DNA from: JALOOE01 sp964423545
Lineage (GTDB): Bacteria > Chloroflexota > Anaerolineae > CG2-30-64-16
Reading direction: 5' to 3'
DNA length: 6,707 bases
Assembly (NCBI GenBank): GCA_964423545.1
Contig: CAYRFV010000299.1
Span: 1-6,707, forward strand
This document shows positions 1-6,707 of the stretch, piece by piece; position 1 is the stretch's first letter, and each line of letters opens with the position of its first letter. The notes beneath the pieces are model-generated. The model did not search any database, was not told the origin of the DNA, and saw only the letters and a program-made list of their open reading frames with translations. Made by a program: the position numbers and the translations under genes.

Positions 1-29
1 AACAGCGAGCGGCATGGCTGGCGGATGTC

Positions 30-455
30 GTGGAGACGGTCGAGCGCTGCTTCCCCACCGATGGCGTGGACCGCGCCGCCGCGCGGCCCACGCAGTTCAG
101 CGCGGTCGACCACGTCCAGCTCGCCATGCCGCCGGGCGGAGAGGAGCAGGCGCGCAGCTTCTATGGCGACCTCCTTGGTTTGACGGAAGTCCCCAAGCCG
201 GTCGAACTGGCGGGTCGCGGGGGCGCGTGGTTCAGCGGCGGTGCGATCACCCTGCATCTGGGCGTCGGGCAGGAGTTTCGACCTGCCCGCAAGGCCCACC
301 CGGCGCTCCTGGTTGAGGGCCTGGCGGAGCTGGCGGCCCGGCTGCAGCGCGGCGGCTGCGCCATCCAGCGCGACGTGCAGTTCAGCGGCTGCGAGCGCGT
401 GCATGTCAGCGACCCGTTCGGGAACCGCATCGAGTTGTTGGAGCGAGTGGCGTGA
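30..455 (+). CDS. VOC (glyoxalase/bleomycin-resistance fold) family protein, possibly 5'-partial
   Basis: A small protein of the vicinal-oxygen-chelate superfamily: metal-dependent lyases, isomerases, dioxygenases and resistance proteins built from two beta-alpha-beta-beta-beta modules. Numbered from the GTG at 30, module 1 runs about residues 24-77 (VDHVQLAM, then SFYGDLLGL) and module 2 about 88-138, ending in the typical DPFGNRIELLE. The four usual metal-ligand positions are filled: H28, H76, H90 and E135. The substrate cannot be read from the sequence. The start is uncertain. The frame stays open upstream to the window edge (WLADV before the GTG), the GTG has only a weak Shine-Dalgarno sequence, and the next in-frame ATG (126) would remove ligand H28. 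About 25 residues precede the fold, so the protein may begin outside the window or carry an N-terminal extension. The stop overlaps the start of the HIT gene by four bases, so the two are probably translationally coupled. Confidence 0.85.
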   Translation: METVERCFPTDGVDRAAARPTQFSAVDHVQLAMPPGGEEQARSFYGDLLGLTEVPKPVELAGRGGAWFSGGAITLHLGVGQEFRPARKAHPALLVEGLAELAARLQRGGCAIQRDVQFSGCERVHVSDPFGNRIELLERVA

Positions 456-874
456 GCGCTTGCATCTTCTGCGACATCGTAGCCGGCATCGCACCGGCCA
501 GCATGGTCCACCGGGATGATCTTTCGTCAGCCTTCATGGACATCCAGCCCGTCAACCCTGGTCACGTCCTTGTCGTCCCGAACCGGCACGCAACTGGGCT
601 GGCCGATCTCCCGGCCAGCGTCGGCGGCCATCTGTTCCGGGTCGGCCAGCAGGTTGCTGCGGCCGTGCGCAAGAGCGGCGTGTGCTGCGAAGGCGTCAAT
701 CTGTTCCTGGCCGACGGAGCGGCCGCAGGACAGGATGTCTTTCATGTCCATCTGCACGTAATCCCCCGCTACATGGGCGATGGCTTCGGCTTCCGCTTCG
801 GTCCGGCGTATGGGGTGCGACCGCCGCGCCCCGAGCTGGACCGCCTGGCGGAGCAGATCAGGCATGCGCTCTGA
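452..874 (+). CDS. HIT-family (histidine triad) nucleotide-binding protein
   Basis: A 140-residue HIT-domain protein, normal for the Hint/Fhit-like branch that hydrolyses or transfers nucleoside monophosphates (phosphoramidates, dinucleoside polyphosphates and similar) through a covalent histidine-NMP intermediate. The triad is HVHLHV at residues 98-103; H100, the middle histidine, is the expected nucleophile. Upstream features also fit: CIFCDI at 4-9 (a CxxC that binds zinc in many members), NPGHVLVVPNRH at 35-46, and GVNLFLADG before a Q-x-V-x-H segment at 81-98. The GTG start overlaps the VOC stop as GTGA, and GGAG at 440-443 lies eight bases upstream, which supports this start. purH follows after 32 bases, so the gene probably belongs to one operon with it. 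Co-transcription with a purine enzyme suits a nucleotide-handling role, but the natural substrate is unknown. Confidence 0.93.
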   Translation: MSACIFCDIVAGIAPASMVHRDDLSSAFMDIQPVNPGHVLVVPNRHATGLADLPASVGGHLFRVGQQVAAAVRKSGVCCEGVNLFLADGAAAGQDVFHVHLHVIPRYMGDGFGFRFGPAYGVRPPRPELDRLAEQIRHAL

Positions 875-894
875 ATCGGCGGCATCCTGAGCCC

Positions 895-900
895 GGAGGA
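895..900 (+). promoter_or_regulatory. Ribosome binding site that fixes the purH start
   Basis: GGAGGA is a strong Shine-Dalgarno sequence. It abuts an in-frame GTG at 901 with no spacer, but sits six bases before the ATG at 907. The ATG also begins the conserved PurH N-terminus, so 907 is the start. The frame is open much further upstream, but that stretch reads through the HIT gene and has no PurH homology. Confidence 0.85.
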
Positions 901-906
901 GTGAAG

Positions 907-2532
<1,626 letters not shown>

Positions 2533-2536
2533 GCGC

Positions 2537-2565
2537 TTGACAAACTGCTCTCTTTGCCGCATAAT
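2537..2565 (+). promoter_or_regulatory. Sigma-70-type promoter for the T-box leader and pheST
   Basis: TTGACA (2537-2542) and CATAAT (2560-2565) are separated by 17 bases: a perfect -35 and a five-of-six -10 at ideal spacing. This stands out in a GC-rich background. Transcription would start near 2572. The promoter begins five bases after the purH stop, so it is not shared with purH. Its strength fits a leader controlled by premature termination rather than by initiation. Confidence 0.85.
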
Positions 2566-2732
2566 CTCACCAACAACGACATAGTGTCACCGCAAAGGCT
2601 GTGACGGAGGAAAGTAGGCGCGGGGATGACCCCAGAGAGACCAGGCGCTGGCTGTACCAGCCGGAGCTGCAAGCCTGGTCGGCATGAACCCCGCTGAAGT
2701 TCCCTCCCGAGCTGGACGGGGGAAACTGGATA

Positions 2733-2824
2733 GAGAGGGTGGAACAGAGACTGAAGATGGGAGATAGAGAATCTCTCTATCTTGATCTCTTTCTCTGGAC
2801 TTCCATCTCCGGTCTCTGTCTCTC
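2733..2824 (+). other. Long purine/pyrimidine-strand hairpin in the T-box leader
   Basis: The 5' half is almost all G and A, the 3' half almost all T and C, and they fold on each other. Proposed pairings: GAGAG/CTCTC (2733-2737/2820-2824), ACAGAGAC/GTCTCTGT (2744-2751/2812-2819), AGATGG/CCATCT (2755-2760/2803-2808), and a ten-pair apical stem (2761-2770/2774-2783) with a three-base loop. About 29 pairs form, leaving about 19 unpaired bases at 2784-2802. It occupies the place of Stem II in ordinary T-boxes, but I do not see the usual S-turn in it. GAGA/TCTC repeats allow alternative registers. Confidence 0.6.
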
Positions 2825-2924
2825 AGCAAGTAGTTCGTCCCGGGTGTCTCGCCGTTATCGAGGCTGCCGGTAAGCCCGTTGAGCCGGGCCGCCGGGTTGA
2901 GGCGCCTCCGTTGGCGCGGAGGAA

Positions 2925-2966
2925 CCGGGGTGGTATCGCGGAGTCAGCGTGCGCGCACTTCGTCCC
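2925..2966 (+). promoter_or_regulatory. T-box antiterminator
   Basis: This segment contains GGGGTGGTATCGCGG, close to the conserved T-box GGGTGGNACCGCG, followed by CTTCGTCCC. The 3' strand CTTCG (2958-2962) pairs with CGGAG (2939-2943), and CCC (2964-2966) pairs with GGG (2928-2930). The bulge starting UGGU (2931-2934) is left free to pair with the acceptor end of uncharged tRNA. Charged tRNA cannot make this contact, and the terminator then forms. Confidence 0.92.
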
Positions 2967-2991
2967 TGTGATGGAGTGCGCGTTTGGTTTT
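2951..2991 (+). terminator. Intrinsic terminator of the T-box switch
   Basis: CGCGCACT (2952-2959) pairs perfectly with AGTGCGCG (2975-2982). The helix continues inward through C2961-G2973, U2963-A2971 and C2964-G2970 to a five-base loop. TTTGGTTTT (2983-2991) follows as the U-tract. The ascending strand contains the CTTCGTCCC needed by the antiterminator, so the two structures are mutually exclusive. Because nothing terminates after purH, this hairpin should also stop purH readthrough transcripts when tRNA-Phe is charged. Confidence 0.88.
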
Positions 2992-2994
2992 AAT

Positions 2995-3088
2995 GTTTGC
3001 ACGTTTGCGTGTTCGCGTATTGACACGGCAAGAGGGCGTTTGATGCTCCGCAATCACATGCGACGTCTCAACGTTCTAACGTGTCAAC
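2995..3088 (+). repeat. Two facing arrays of degenerate octamers with an 8-base inverted repeat
   Basis: Between the terminator and pheS, contiguous 8-base units run on the + strand: GTTTGCAC (2995), GTTTGCGT (3003), GTTCGCGT (3011), ATTGACAC (3019). On the opposite strand, at 3065-3088, are GTTGACAC, GTTAGAAC and GTTGAGAC, also contiguous. The shared pattern is roughly GTTNNNAC. The inner unit of the left array and outer unit of the right array give a perfect inverted repeat, TTGACACG (3020-3027) and CGTGTCAA (3080-3087). The 37 bases between the arrays show only weak hairpins. The function is unknown. It could be a decayed repeat, or a structure in the 5' untranslated region of pheST. Confidence 0.55.
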
Positions 3089-3103
3089 GATCTCGGAGGG
3101 AAA

Positions 3104-4159
3104 ATGTACGAGGATCTGACCAAGCTGCAAACCGCTGCCCTGTCGGAGCTCACGGCTGCCGCAGATGCGGAGGCGCTGGAGGCCTGGCGCGTCAAGTACC
3201 TCAGCCGCAAGGGCGGCGCGTTAGTCGAGGCGGTGAAGAGGCTTGGCGCCCTGCCGCGCGAGGAGCGTCCGGCCTACGGGCAGGCTGCCAACGATGTGAA
3301 AGCAGTCGTTGAGGCGGCTTTCGCGGCGCGGCAGGAGGCGTTGAAAGCGGCCGCGCTGGAAACCGAGCTGACCGGCGGCGCCATCGACGTGACGCTGCCG
3401 GGCCGCGCGCCGTCGTTGGGCCATCTGCACATCACCACGCAAGCCCTGCGCCAGCTTTACGCCATCTTCGCCGAAATGGGTTTCCAGGTCTATGACGCGC
3501 CTGATGTGGAGACCGACGATTACAACTTCGGGCTGCTCAACATCCCGCCCTATCATCCGGCCCGCGATATGTGGGACACCTTCTGGGTGAGCCAGGATGC
3601 CGATCCCGCCCAGAGCCAGCGCAGTCTGCTGCTGCGCACGCACACCAGCCCGGGCCAGATTCGCGTCATGCGCGAGCGCTGTCCCGAGCCCATTCGCGTG
3701 GTCCTGCCCGGCAAGTGCTATCGCTATGAGCAGATCAGCGTGCGCTCGGAGCACCAGTTCTACCAGATGGAGGGGCTGGCGGTCGGCAAGAACATCCGTC
3801 TGACCGATCTGATCGGCACCCTCCATGAGTTCGCCCGGAAGCTCTACGGCGGCGCCGGCACGTTGCGCGTGCGCGGCAGCTATTTCCCCTTCACTGAGCC
3901 GAGCATCGAGGCCGATGTCGAGTGCGTGCTGTGTCGCGGGAAAGGCTGCGCTGTGTGCAAGTACACCGGTTGGCTGGAGGTCGCTGGCGCAGGGATGGTG
4001 CACCCGGTCGTGCTGCGCAATGGCGGCTATGACCCGGACGCCTATTCCGGATTCGCTTTTGGCTTCGGCGTCGAGCGGCCCTCGATGCTGAAGTACAGCA
4101 TACACGACATCCGGTACTACTACGGCAACGATCTGCGTTTCCTGGGGCAGTTCGCATGA
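3104..4159 (+). CDS. pheS: Phenylalanine--tRNA ligase alpha subunit
   Basis: Catalytic subunit of the cytoplasmic alpha2-beta2 synthetase that activates Phe with ATP and charges tRNA-Phe. The length of 351 residues is normal. Residues 1-85 are the helical, tRNA-contacting N-terminal arm. The class II core follows: HPARDMWDTF at 151-160, RTHTSPGQ at 178-185 (H180 and S182 at Phe-binding positions), motif 2 CYRYEQ...YQMEG at 205-224 (R207, E209, Q221, E223), and motif 3 GFGVER at 320-325. C274, C277, C282 and C285 form a CxxC...CxxC zinc-type site, and TGWLEVAGAGMVHP follows at 288-301. The DATH segment of motif 2 in Thermus PheS is replaced by SVRS, and the usual R-L/I-A-M after motif 3 reads RPSM. 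I associate this form with Chloroflexota (from memory). GGAGGG at 3095-3100 precedes the ATG. Expression is controlled by the T-box leader. Confidence 0.98.
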   Translation: MYEDLTKLQTAALSELTAAADAEALEAWRVKYLSRKGGALVEAVKRLGALPREERPAYGQAANDVKAVVEAAFAARQEALKAAALETELTGGAIDVTLPGRAPSLGHLHITTQALRQLYAIFAEMGFQVYDAPDVETDDYNFGLLNIPPYHPARDMWDTFWVSQDADPAQSQRSLLLRTHTSPGQIRVMRERCPEPIRVVLPGKCYRYEQISVRSEHQFYQMEGLAVGKNIRLTDLIGTLHEFARKLYGGAGTLRVRGSYFPFTEPSIEADVECVLCRGKGCAVCKYTGWLEVAGAGMVHPVVLRNGGYDPDAYSGFAFGFGVERPSMLKYSIHDIRYYYGNDLRFLGQFA

Positions 4160-4176
4160 GGGTGAGGGATCGCGGG

Positions 4177-4257
4177 ATGACGGACCATGGGCGACGTCGC
4201 CATCGGAAGGGCCCGCTCGTCTCCTGCTTTTCGTCAATATCACGGAGAGAGCCATGA
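4177..4257 (+). CDS. Possible 26-residue small protein between pheS and pheT
   Basis: An ATG-started frame of 26 codons fills most of the 94-base gap between pheS and pheT. Its TGA overlaps the pheT ATG as ATGA, the classic arrangement for coupled translation. GAGGG (4164-4168) lies eight bases before the ATG, a credible ribosome binding site. The product would be very basic (GRRRHRKG near the N-terminus) and has one Phe codon, so it is not a Phe-rich attenuator peptide. I recognise no family. It could be a leader frame that feeds ribosomes into pheT, or chance: 26 codons is short enough to arise randomly in GC-rich DNA. Confidence 0.25.
   Translation: MTDHGRRRHRKGPLVSCFSSISRREP
4190..4201. 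repeat. Perfect 12-base palindrome in the pheS-pheT gap
   Basis: GGCGACGTCGCC reads the same on both strands. As RNA it can form only a short GGCG/CGCC stem with a four-base loop, slightly extendable if G4189 bulges. It could be a protein-binding site, a small intercistronic hairpin, or chance. Confidence 0.4.
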
Positions 4258-6707
4258 AGGTGCCACTCAGTTGGTTGAAGGACTACGTCGATATCACGCT
4301 GCCTGTGGAGAAGCTGGCCGAGCGCATGACGCTGGCGGGGCTGGAGGTTGAATCGATCACGCACATCGGAGCGTTGTGGGAGCGCGACAAGCTCTTCGTC
4401 GGGCAGATCCTGGCAGTGACGCGACATCCGGATGCCGATCGGCTTGTGCTTGCGCGCGTCGAGTATGGCGCGCCTGAACCGCTGACTGTTGTGACGGGCG
4501 CGCCGAATCTTTATCCCTACGCCGGTCAGGATCTGGGCGGCCGCGGACCGAAGGTGGCGTTCGCCGTGGTCGGCGCGCGGTTGATCGACGGACACAGCGC
4601 CGAGCGCAGGATCGCCACGCTGAAGGCCGGTAAGATTCGCGGGATCGTTTCCCAGGGCATGGTCTGCTCCGAAAAGGAACTTGACCTGAGCGATGAACAT
4701 GAAGGCATCCTGATTTTACCCGATGACGCTCCCATCGGAGCGCCGCTGGTCGACTACCTGGGCGATGACATCATGGAGTTCGACATCAAAGGTGCATTCG
4801 GCCATCTGCAATGCGTCGTCGGCATCGCGCGCGAGGCCGCTGCGCTGACGGGGCAGCCGATGCGTCGCGGTGTGCTCACGATCCTGGACCGGCAGCCGGT
4901 CACCATCGTGCCTGAGGCCGACTTCACCGGCATTGTCATTCGTGATCCCGATCTGTGCCTGCGGTATTCGGCCGCGCTGATCGAGGGGGTGAAAGTCGCA
5001 CCGTCACCGATGTGGATGCAGCAGCGACTCCTGCGCGCCGGCATGCGTCCGATCAACAATGTTGTGGACATCACCAACTACGTCATGCTCGAGCTCGGGC
5101 AGCCGCTCCACGCGTTTGACTACGATCTGCTGCGTGCCCGAGCGGGTGGCCGGCCGACGATCATCATGCGCCGGGCGCATGCCGGCGAGCATCTGACGAC
5201 GCTCGACGGCGTGGATCGGCTGCTCGACCCCGACATGCTGATGATCACTGACACCGCCGGCGCCATTGCCGTCGGCGGTGTGATGGGCGGCGCCAACACC
5301 GAAGTGAACGACGCTACGACTGCGATCCTGCTCGAAGCGGCCAACTTCGACTTCCTTAGCATCCGCCGCACCAGCCAGCTGCTCAAGCTCTCCAGCGAGG
5401 CGGCCGGCCGCTTCGGCAAGCGCGTCGATCCCGAGCTGACCGTGGTCGCACTGGCGCGCGCCGGTCAGCTGCTAGAGCAACTCGCCGGCGGCAAGGTGCG
5501 CCCGGTGTATGGCGATCTTTATCCCGCGCAGCCGAAGCCGAAGACGATCAACCTCGATGCGGGCTATGTCAGTCGGCTGCTGGGCGTCGATGTGCCGGTG
5601 GCTGAGATGGTGCGGATTCTGCGCGCTCTGGAGTTTGTGGTGGTCGAGCCAGCGACCGCAACGCCCGGGGAGCCCGGCCGCGCGGGAGAACCGGAAAGGG
5701 CGGCGGGTCTTCGGCTGTCTGACCCCCCGGCGCTCGCCGTGACGGTGCCCATGCATCGCCAGGATATCAACATCCCGGCCGACCTGGTGGAGGAAATCGC
5801 TCGTATCTACGGCTATGACCGCATGCCGCAGACCCTGATGCATGATGAGCTGCCACCGCAGCGGCGCAATGTCGCCCTGGAGGGTGAAGAGAAGGTGAGA
5901 GACGTGTTGGTCGGCGCGGGGCTTACGGAAATCATCACTTACACGATGGTGGACCTTGCGGATGCCGCCCGCCTCCGCGCCGACAAGGCTGCACCCGATC
6001 CAGCGGACTACGTGAAAGTGTTGAATCCGCTTGCGGCTGACCGGGCGCATCTGCGTCGCAGCCTGCTGCCGGGCCAACTCAACACGGCCCGCGCCAATCT
6101 GCGCTTCACCGATCGCGTGACGACCTTCGAGGTGGGGCGCGTCTTCTATCCGCAACCGGGCCAGATGCTCCCCGCCGAGCCGCGACGGCTTGCCGCCCTG
6201 ATGGTCGGTCCGCGCGAGATGCAGGGCTGGCAGCCCCGCGATAGCAGTCCCATGGGGTTCTTCGAGCTGAAAGGCGTGGTTGAAGCGCTCCTGATGCGGC
6301 TTGAACTGAAGAACATCGCCTGGGAGCGCGGGGGACATCCGGCGACGCATCCCGGCCGCACGGCCCGGCTGCTGATCGGGGGCAAGGACGCCGGCATGGT
6401 GGGTGAGCTACATCCTGTGGTGCGGGCGGCGTTCGATCTGCCGAATGCGCCGGTCGTGATCATGGAGCTCGACCTGGATGCGGTGCTGGCGGATTGGGGC
6501 GCAGCCGAGCCGATGGCCGACATCTCGACGCAGCCTGCCGTCTACGAGGATCTGGCAGTCATCGTCGATGAGGCGACGCCCGCCGCGCAGGTGGCCGAGC
6601 TGATCCACCAATCGGGCGGCAAGCTACTTGTCGATCTGCGGCTGTTCGATGTCTACCGCGGCGGCCAGGTCGCGGCGGGCAAGAAGTCGCTGGCGTACAG
6701 CCTCACC
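4254..6707 (+). CDS. pheT: Phenylalanine--tRNA ligase beta subunit (3'-partial)
   Basis: Partner of PheS; it binds tRNA-Phe and proofreads mischarged Tyr-tRNA. From the ATG at 4254, with GGAGAG at 4244-4249 upstream, the frame is open through the last base: 818 residues and no stop. Domains in order: an N-terminal EMAP/OB-type tRNA-binding domain (about 42-150; HPDADRL, GAPN, CSEKEL); the B3/B4 editing domain (about 215-400; RPINNVVDITNY, GQPLHAFD, GGVMGG, LLEAANFD); B5 (about 430-530; DLVEEIARIYGYD); the catalytic-like core; and FDX-ACB from about 757 (QPAVYEDLAV, LFDVYRGG). It ends at KKSLAYSLT, so roughly 35 residues are probably missing. Editing-site motifs look intact. Two oddities: the TPNRxD segment usual before the VGIARE-like helix is absent (residues 179-184 read KGAFGH), and B5 carries an extra Pro/Gly/Glu/Arg-rich loop at about 466-493. 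Confidence 0.97.
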   Translation, partial: MKVPLSWLKDYVDITLPVEKLAERMTLAGLEVESITHIGALWERDKLFVGQILAVTRHPDADRLVLARVEYGAPEPLTVVTGAPNLYPYAGQDLGGRGPKVAFAVVGARLIDGHSAERRIATLKAGKIRGIVSQGMVCSEKELDLSDEHEGILILPDDAPIGAPLVDYLGDDIMEFDIKGAFGHLQCVVGIAREAAALTGQPMRRGVLTILDRQPVTIVPEADFTGIVIRDPDLCLRYSAALIEGVKVAPSPMWMQQRLLRAGMRPINNVVDITNYVMLELGQPLHAFDYDLLRARAGGRPTIIMRRAHAGEHLTTLDGVDRLLDPDMLMITDTAGAIAVGGVMGGANTEVNDATTAILLEAANFDFLSIRRTSQLLKLSSEAAGRFGKRVDPELTVVALARAGQLLEQLAGGKVRPVYGDLYPAQPKPKTINLDAGYVSRLLGVDVPVAEMVRILRALEFVVVEPATATPGEPGRAGEPERAAGLRLSDPPALAVTVPMHRQDINIPADLVEEIARIYGYDRMPQTLMHDELPPQRRNVALEGEEKVRDVLVGAGLTEIITYTMVDLADAARLRADKAAPDPADYVKVLNPLAADRAHLRRSLLPGQLNTARANLRFTDRVTTFEVGRVFYPQPGQMLPAEPRRLAALMVGPREMQGWQPRDSSPMGFFELKGVVEALLMRLELKNIAWERGGHPATHPGRTARLLIGGKDAGMVGELHPVVRAAFDLPNAPVVIMELDLDAVLADWGAAEPMADISTQPAVYEDLAVIVDEATPAAQVAELIHQSGGKLLVDLRLFDVYRGGQVAAGKKSLAYSLT

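Larger units (their letters stand above)
2572..2991 (+). promoter_or_regulatory. T-box riboswitch leader specific for tRNA-Phe, controlling pheST
   Basis: A nascent-RNA switch that senses the charging of tRNA-Phe. Stem I spans about 2597-2713. Its proposed helices are GGCU/AGCU (2597-2600/2710-2713), a K-turn-like GA region, GGAGG/CCUCC (2606-2610/2703-2707), the specifier loop with AGUA (2613-2616), GCGGGG/CCCCGC (2620-2625/2689-2694), the AGAGA bulge (2634-2638), ACCAGGC/GCCUGGU (2640-2646/2673-2679), and a distal hairpin next to UGCAAG (2668-2673). The specifier codon is UUC at 2700-2702, after UGAAG. A linker with several hairpins leads to Stem III (CCUCCG/CGGAGG, 2905-2910/2917-2922), then the T-box antiterminator and the terminator. 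The UGGU at 2931-2934 can pair with an ACCA acceptor end. UUC, UGGU and the downstream pheS all agree on tRNA-Phe. At about 420 bases it is longer than most T-box leaders. Helices were paired by eye. Confidence 0.93.

Noticed and set aside
682..906. N-terminal extension of the purH frame upstream of 907
   Set aside because: It reads through the HIT gene in another frame. Family homology and the GGAGGA site both place the start at 907.
2586..2605. GTCAC/GTGAC hairpin at the 5' end of the leader
   Set aside because: It has only five pairs with a ten-base loop, and it overlaps the K-turn region of Stem I. It may be transient; there is not enough to call a feature.
3020..3048. Second promoter with TTGACA at 3020-3025 inside the octamer region
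   Set aside because: No acceptable -10 lies 16-18 bases downstream (ATGCTC at 17). The TTGACA is better explained as part of the inverted repeat.
2782..3312. Forward open frame across the T-box leader and the start of pheS
   Set aside because: It covers structured RNA elements, starts at a TTG without a clear ribosome binding site, and resembles no protein family.
3221..4255. Long reverse-strand open frame (344 codons) across pheS
   Set aside because: It is the antisense shadow of pheS in GC-rich DNA. The product has no recognisable domain and pheS is unambiguous.
5472..6350. Long reverse-strand open frame (292 codons) across pheT
   Set aside because: It is the antisense shadow of pheT, with His/Arg-rich composition and no recognisable motif.

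Overview
The window is GC-rich bacterial chromosome with all genes on the + strand. Two transcription units are visible: a VOC-family protein, a HIT-family protein and purH (positions 1 to 2532), then pheS-pheT (3104 to beyond the right edge). A 571-base regulatory region lies between them. The most likely source is a member of Chloroflexota. This is an inference from the GC content, a tRNA-gated T-box leader outside a typical low-GC Firmicute setting, and the form of PheS: a CxxC...CxxC zinc site, the HPARDMWDTF stretch, and a motif 2 that lacks the usual DATH. No search was possible, so the assignment is moderate to low confidence.

Left unit (1-2532): a glyoxalase-fold protein whose frame is open to the left edge overlaps a HIT nucleotide-hydrolase/transferase gene by four bases (GTGA). 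Thirty-two bases later comes purH, the bifunctional enzyme for the last two steps of IMP synthesis. No terminator fits between the purH stop and the next promoter.

Regulatory region (2533-3103): a near-consensus sigma-70 promoter (TTGACA, 17 bases, CATAAT) begins five bases after the purH stop. It drives a T-box riboswitch leader with a UUC (Phe) specifier, a UGGU acceptor-pairing bulge matching tRNA-Phe ending in ACCA, an antiterminator, and a mutually exclusive intrinsic terminator. The leader is long. It carries an unusual purine/pyrimidine-strand hairpin and an upstream duplicate of the antiterminator 3' strand. Between the terminator and pheS are two facing arrays of degenerate octamers bounded on the inside by a perfect 8-base inverted repeat.

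Right unit (3104-6707): pheS (351 aa) and pheT (818 residues visible, C-terminus cut by the window edge) encode the alpha and beta subunits of phenylalanyl-tRNA synthetase. The 94-base gap between them holds a 26-codon reading frame with its own possible ribosome binding site, ending in an ATGA overlap with pheT, and a 12-base palindrome.

The logic is simple: uncharged tRNA-Phe binds the nascent leader and allows readthrough into pheST, so synthetase supply follows tRNA charging. The system itself is known. The parts worth a second look are the leader's extra elements, the octamer arrays, the small frame between pheS and pheT, and lineage-type departures from canonical motifs in PheS and PheT.
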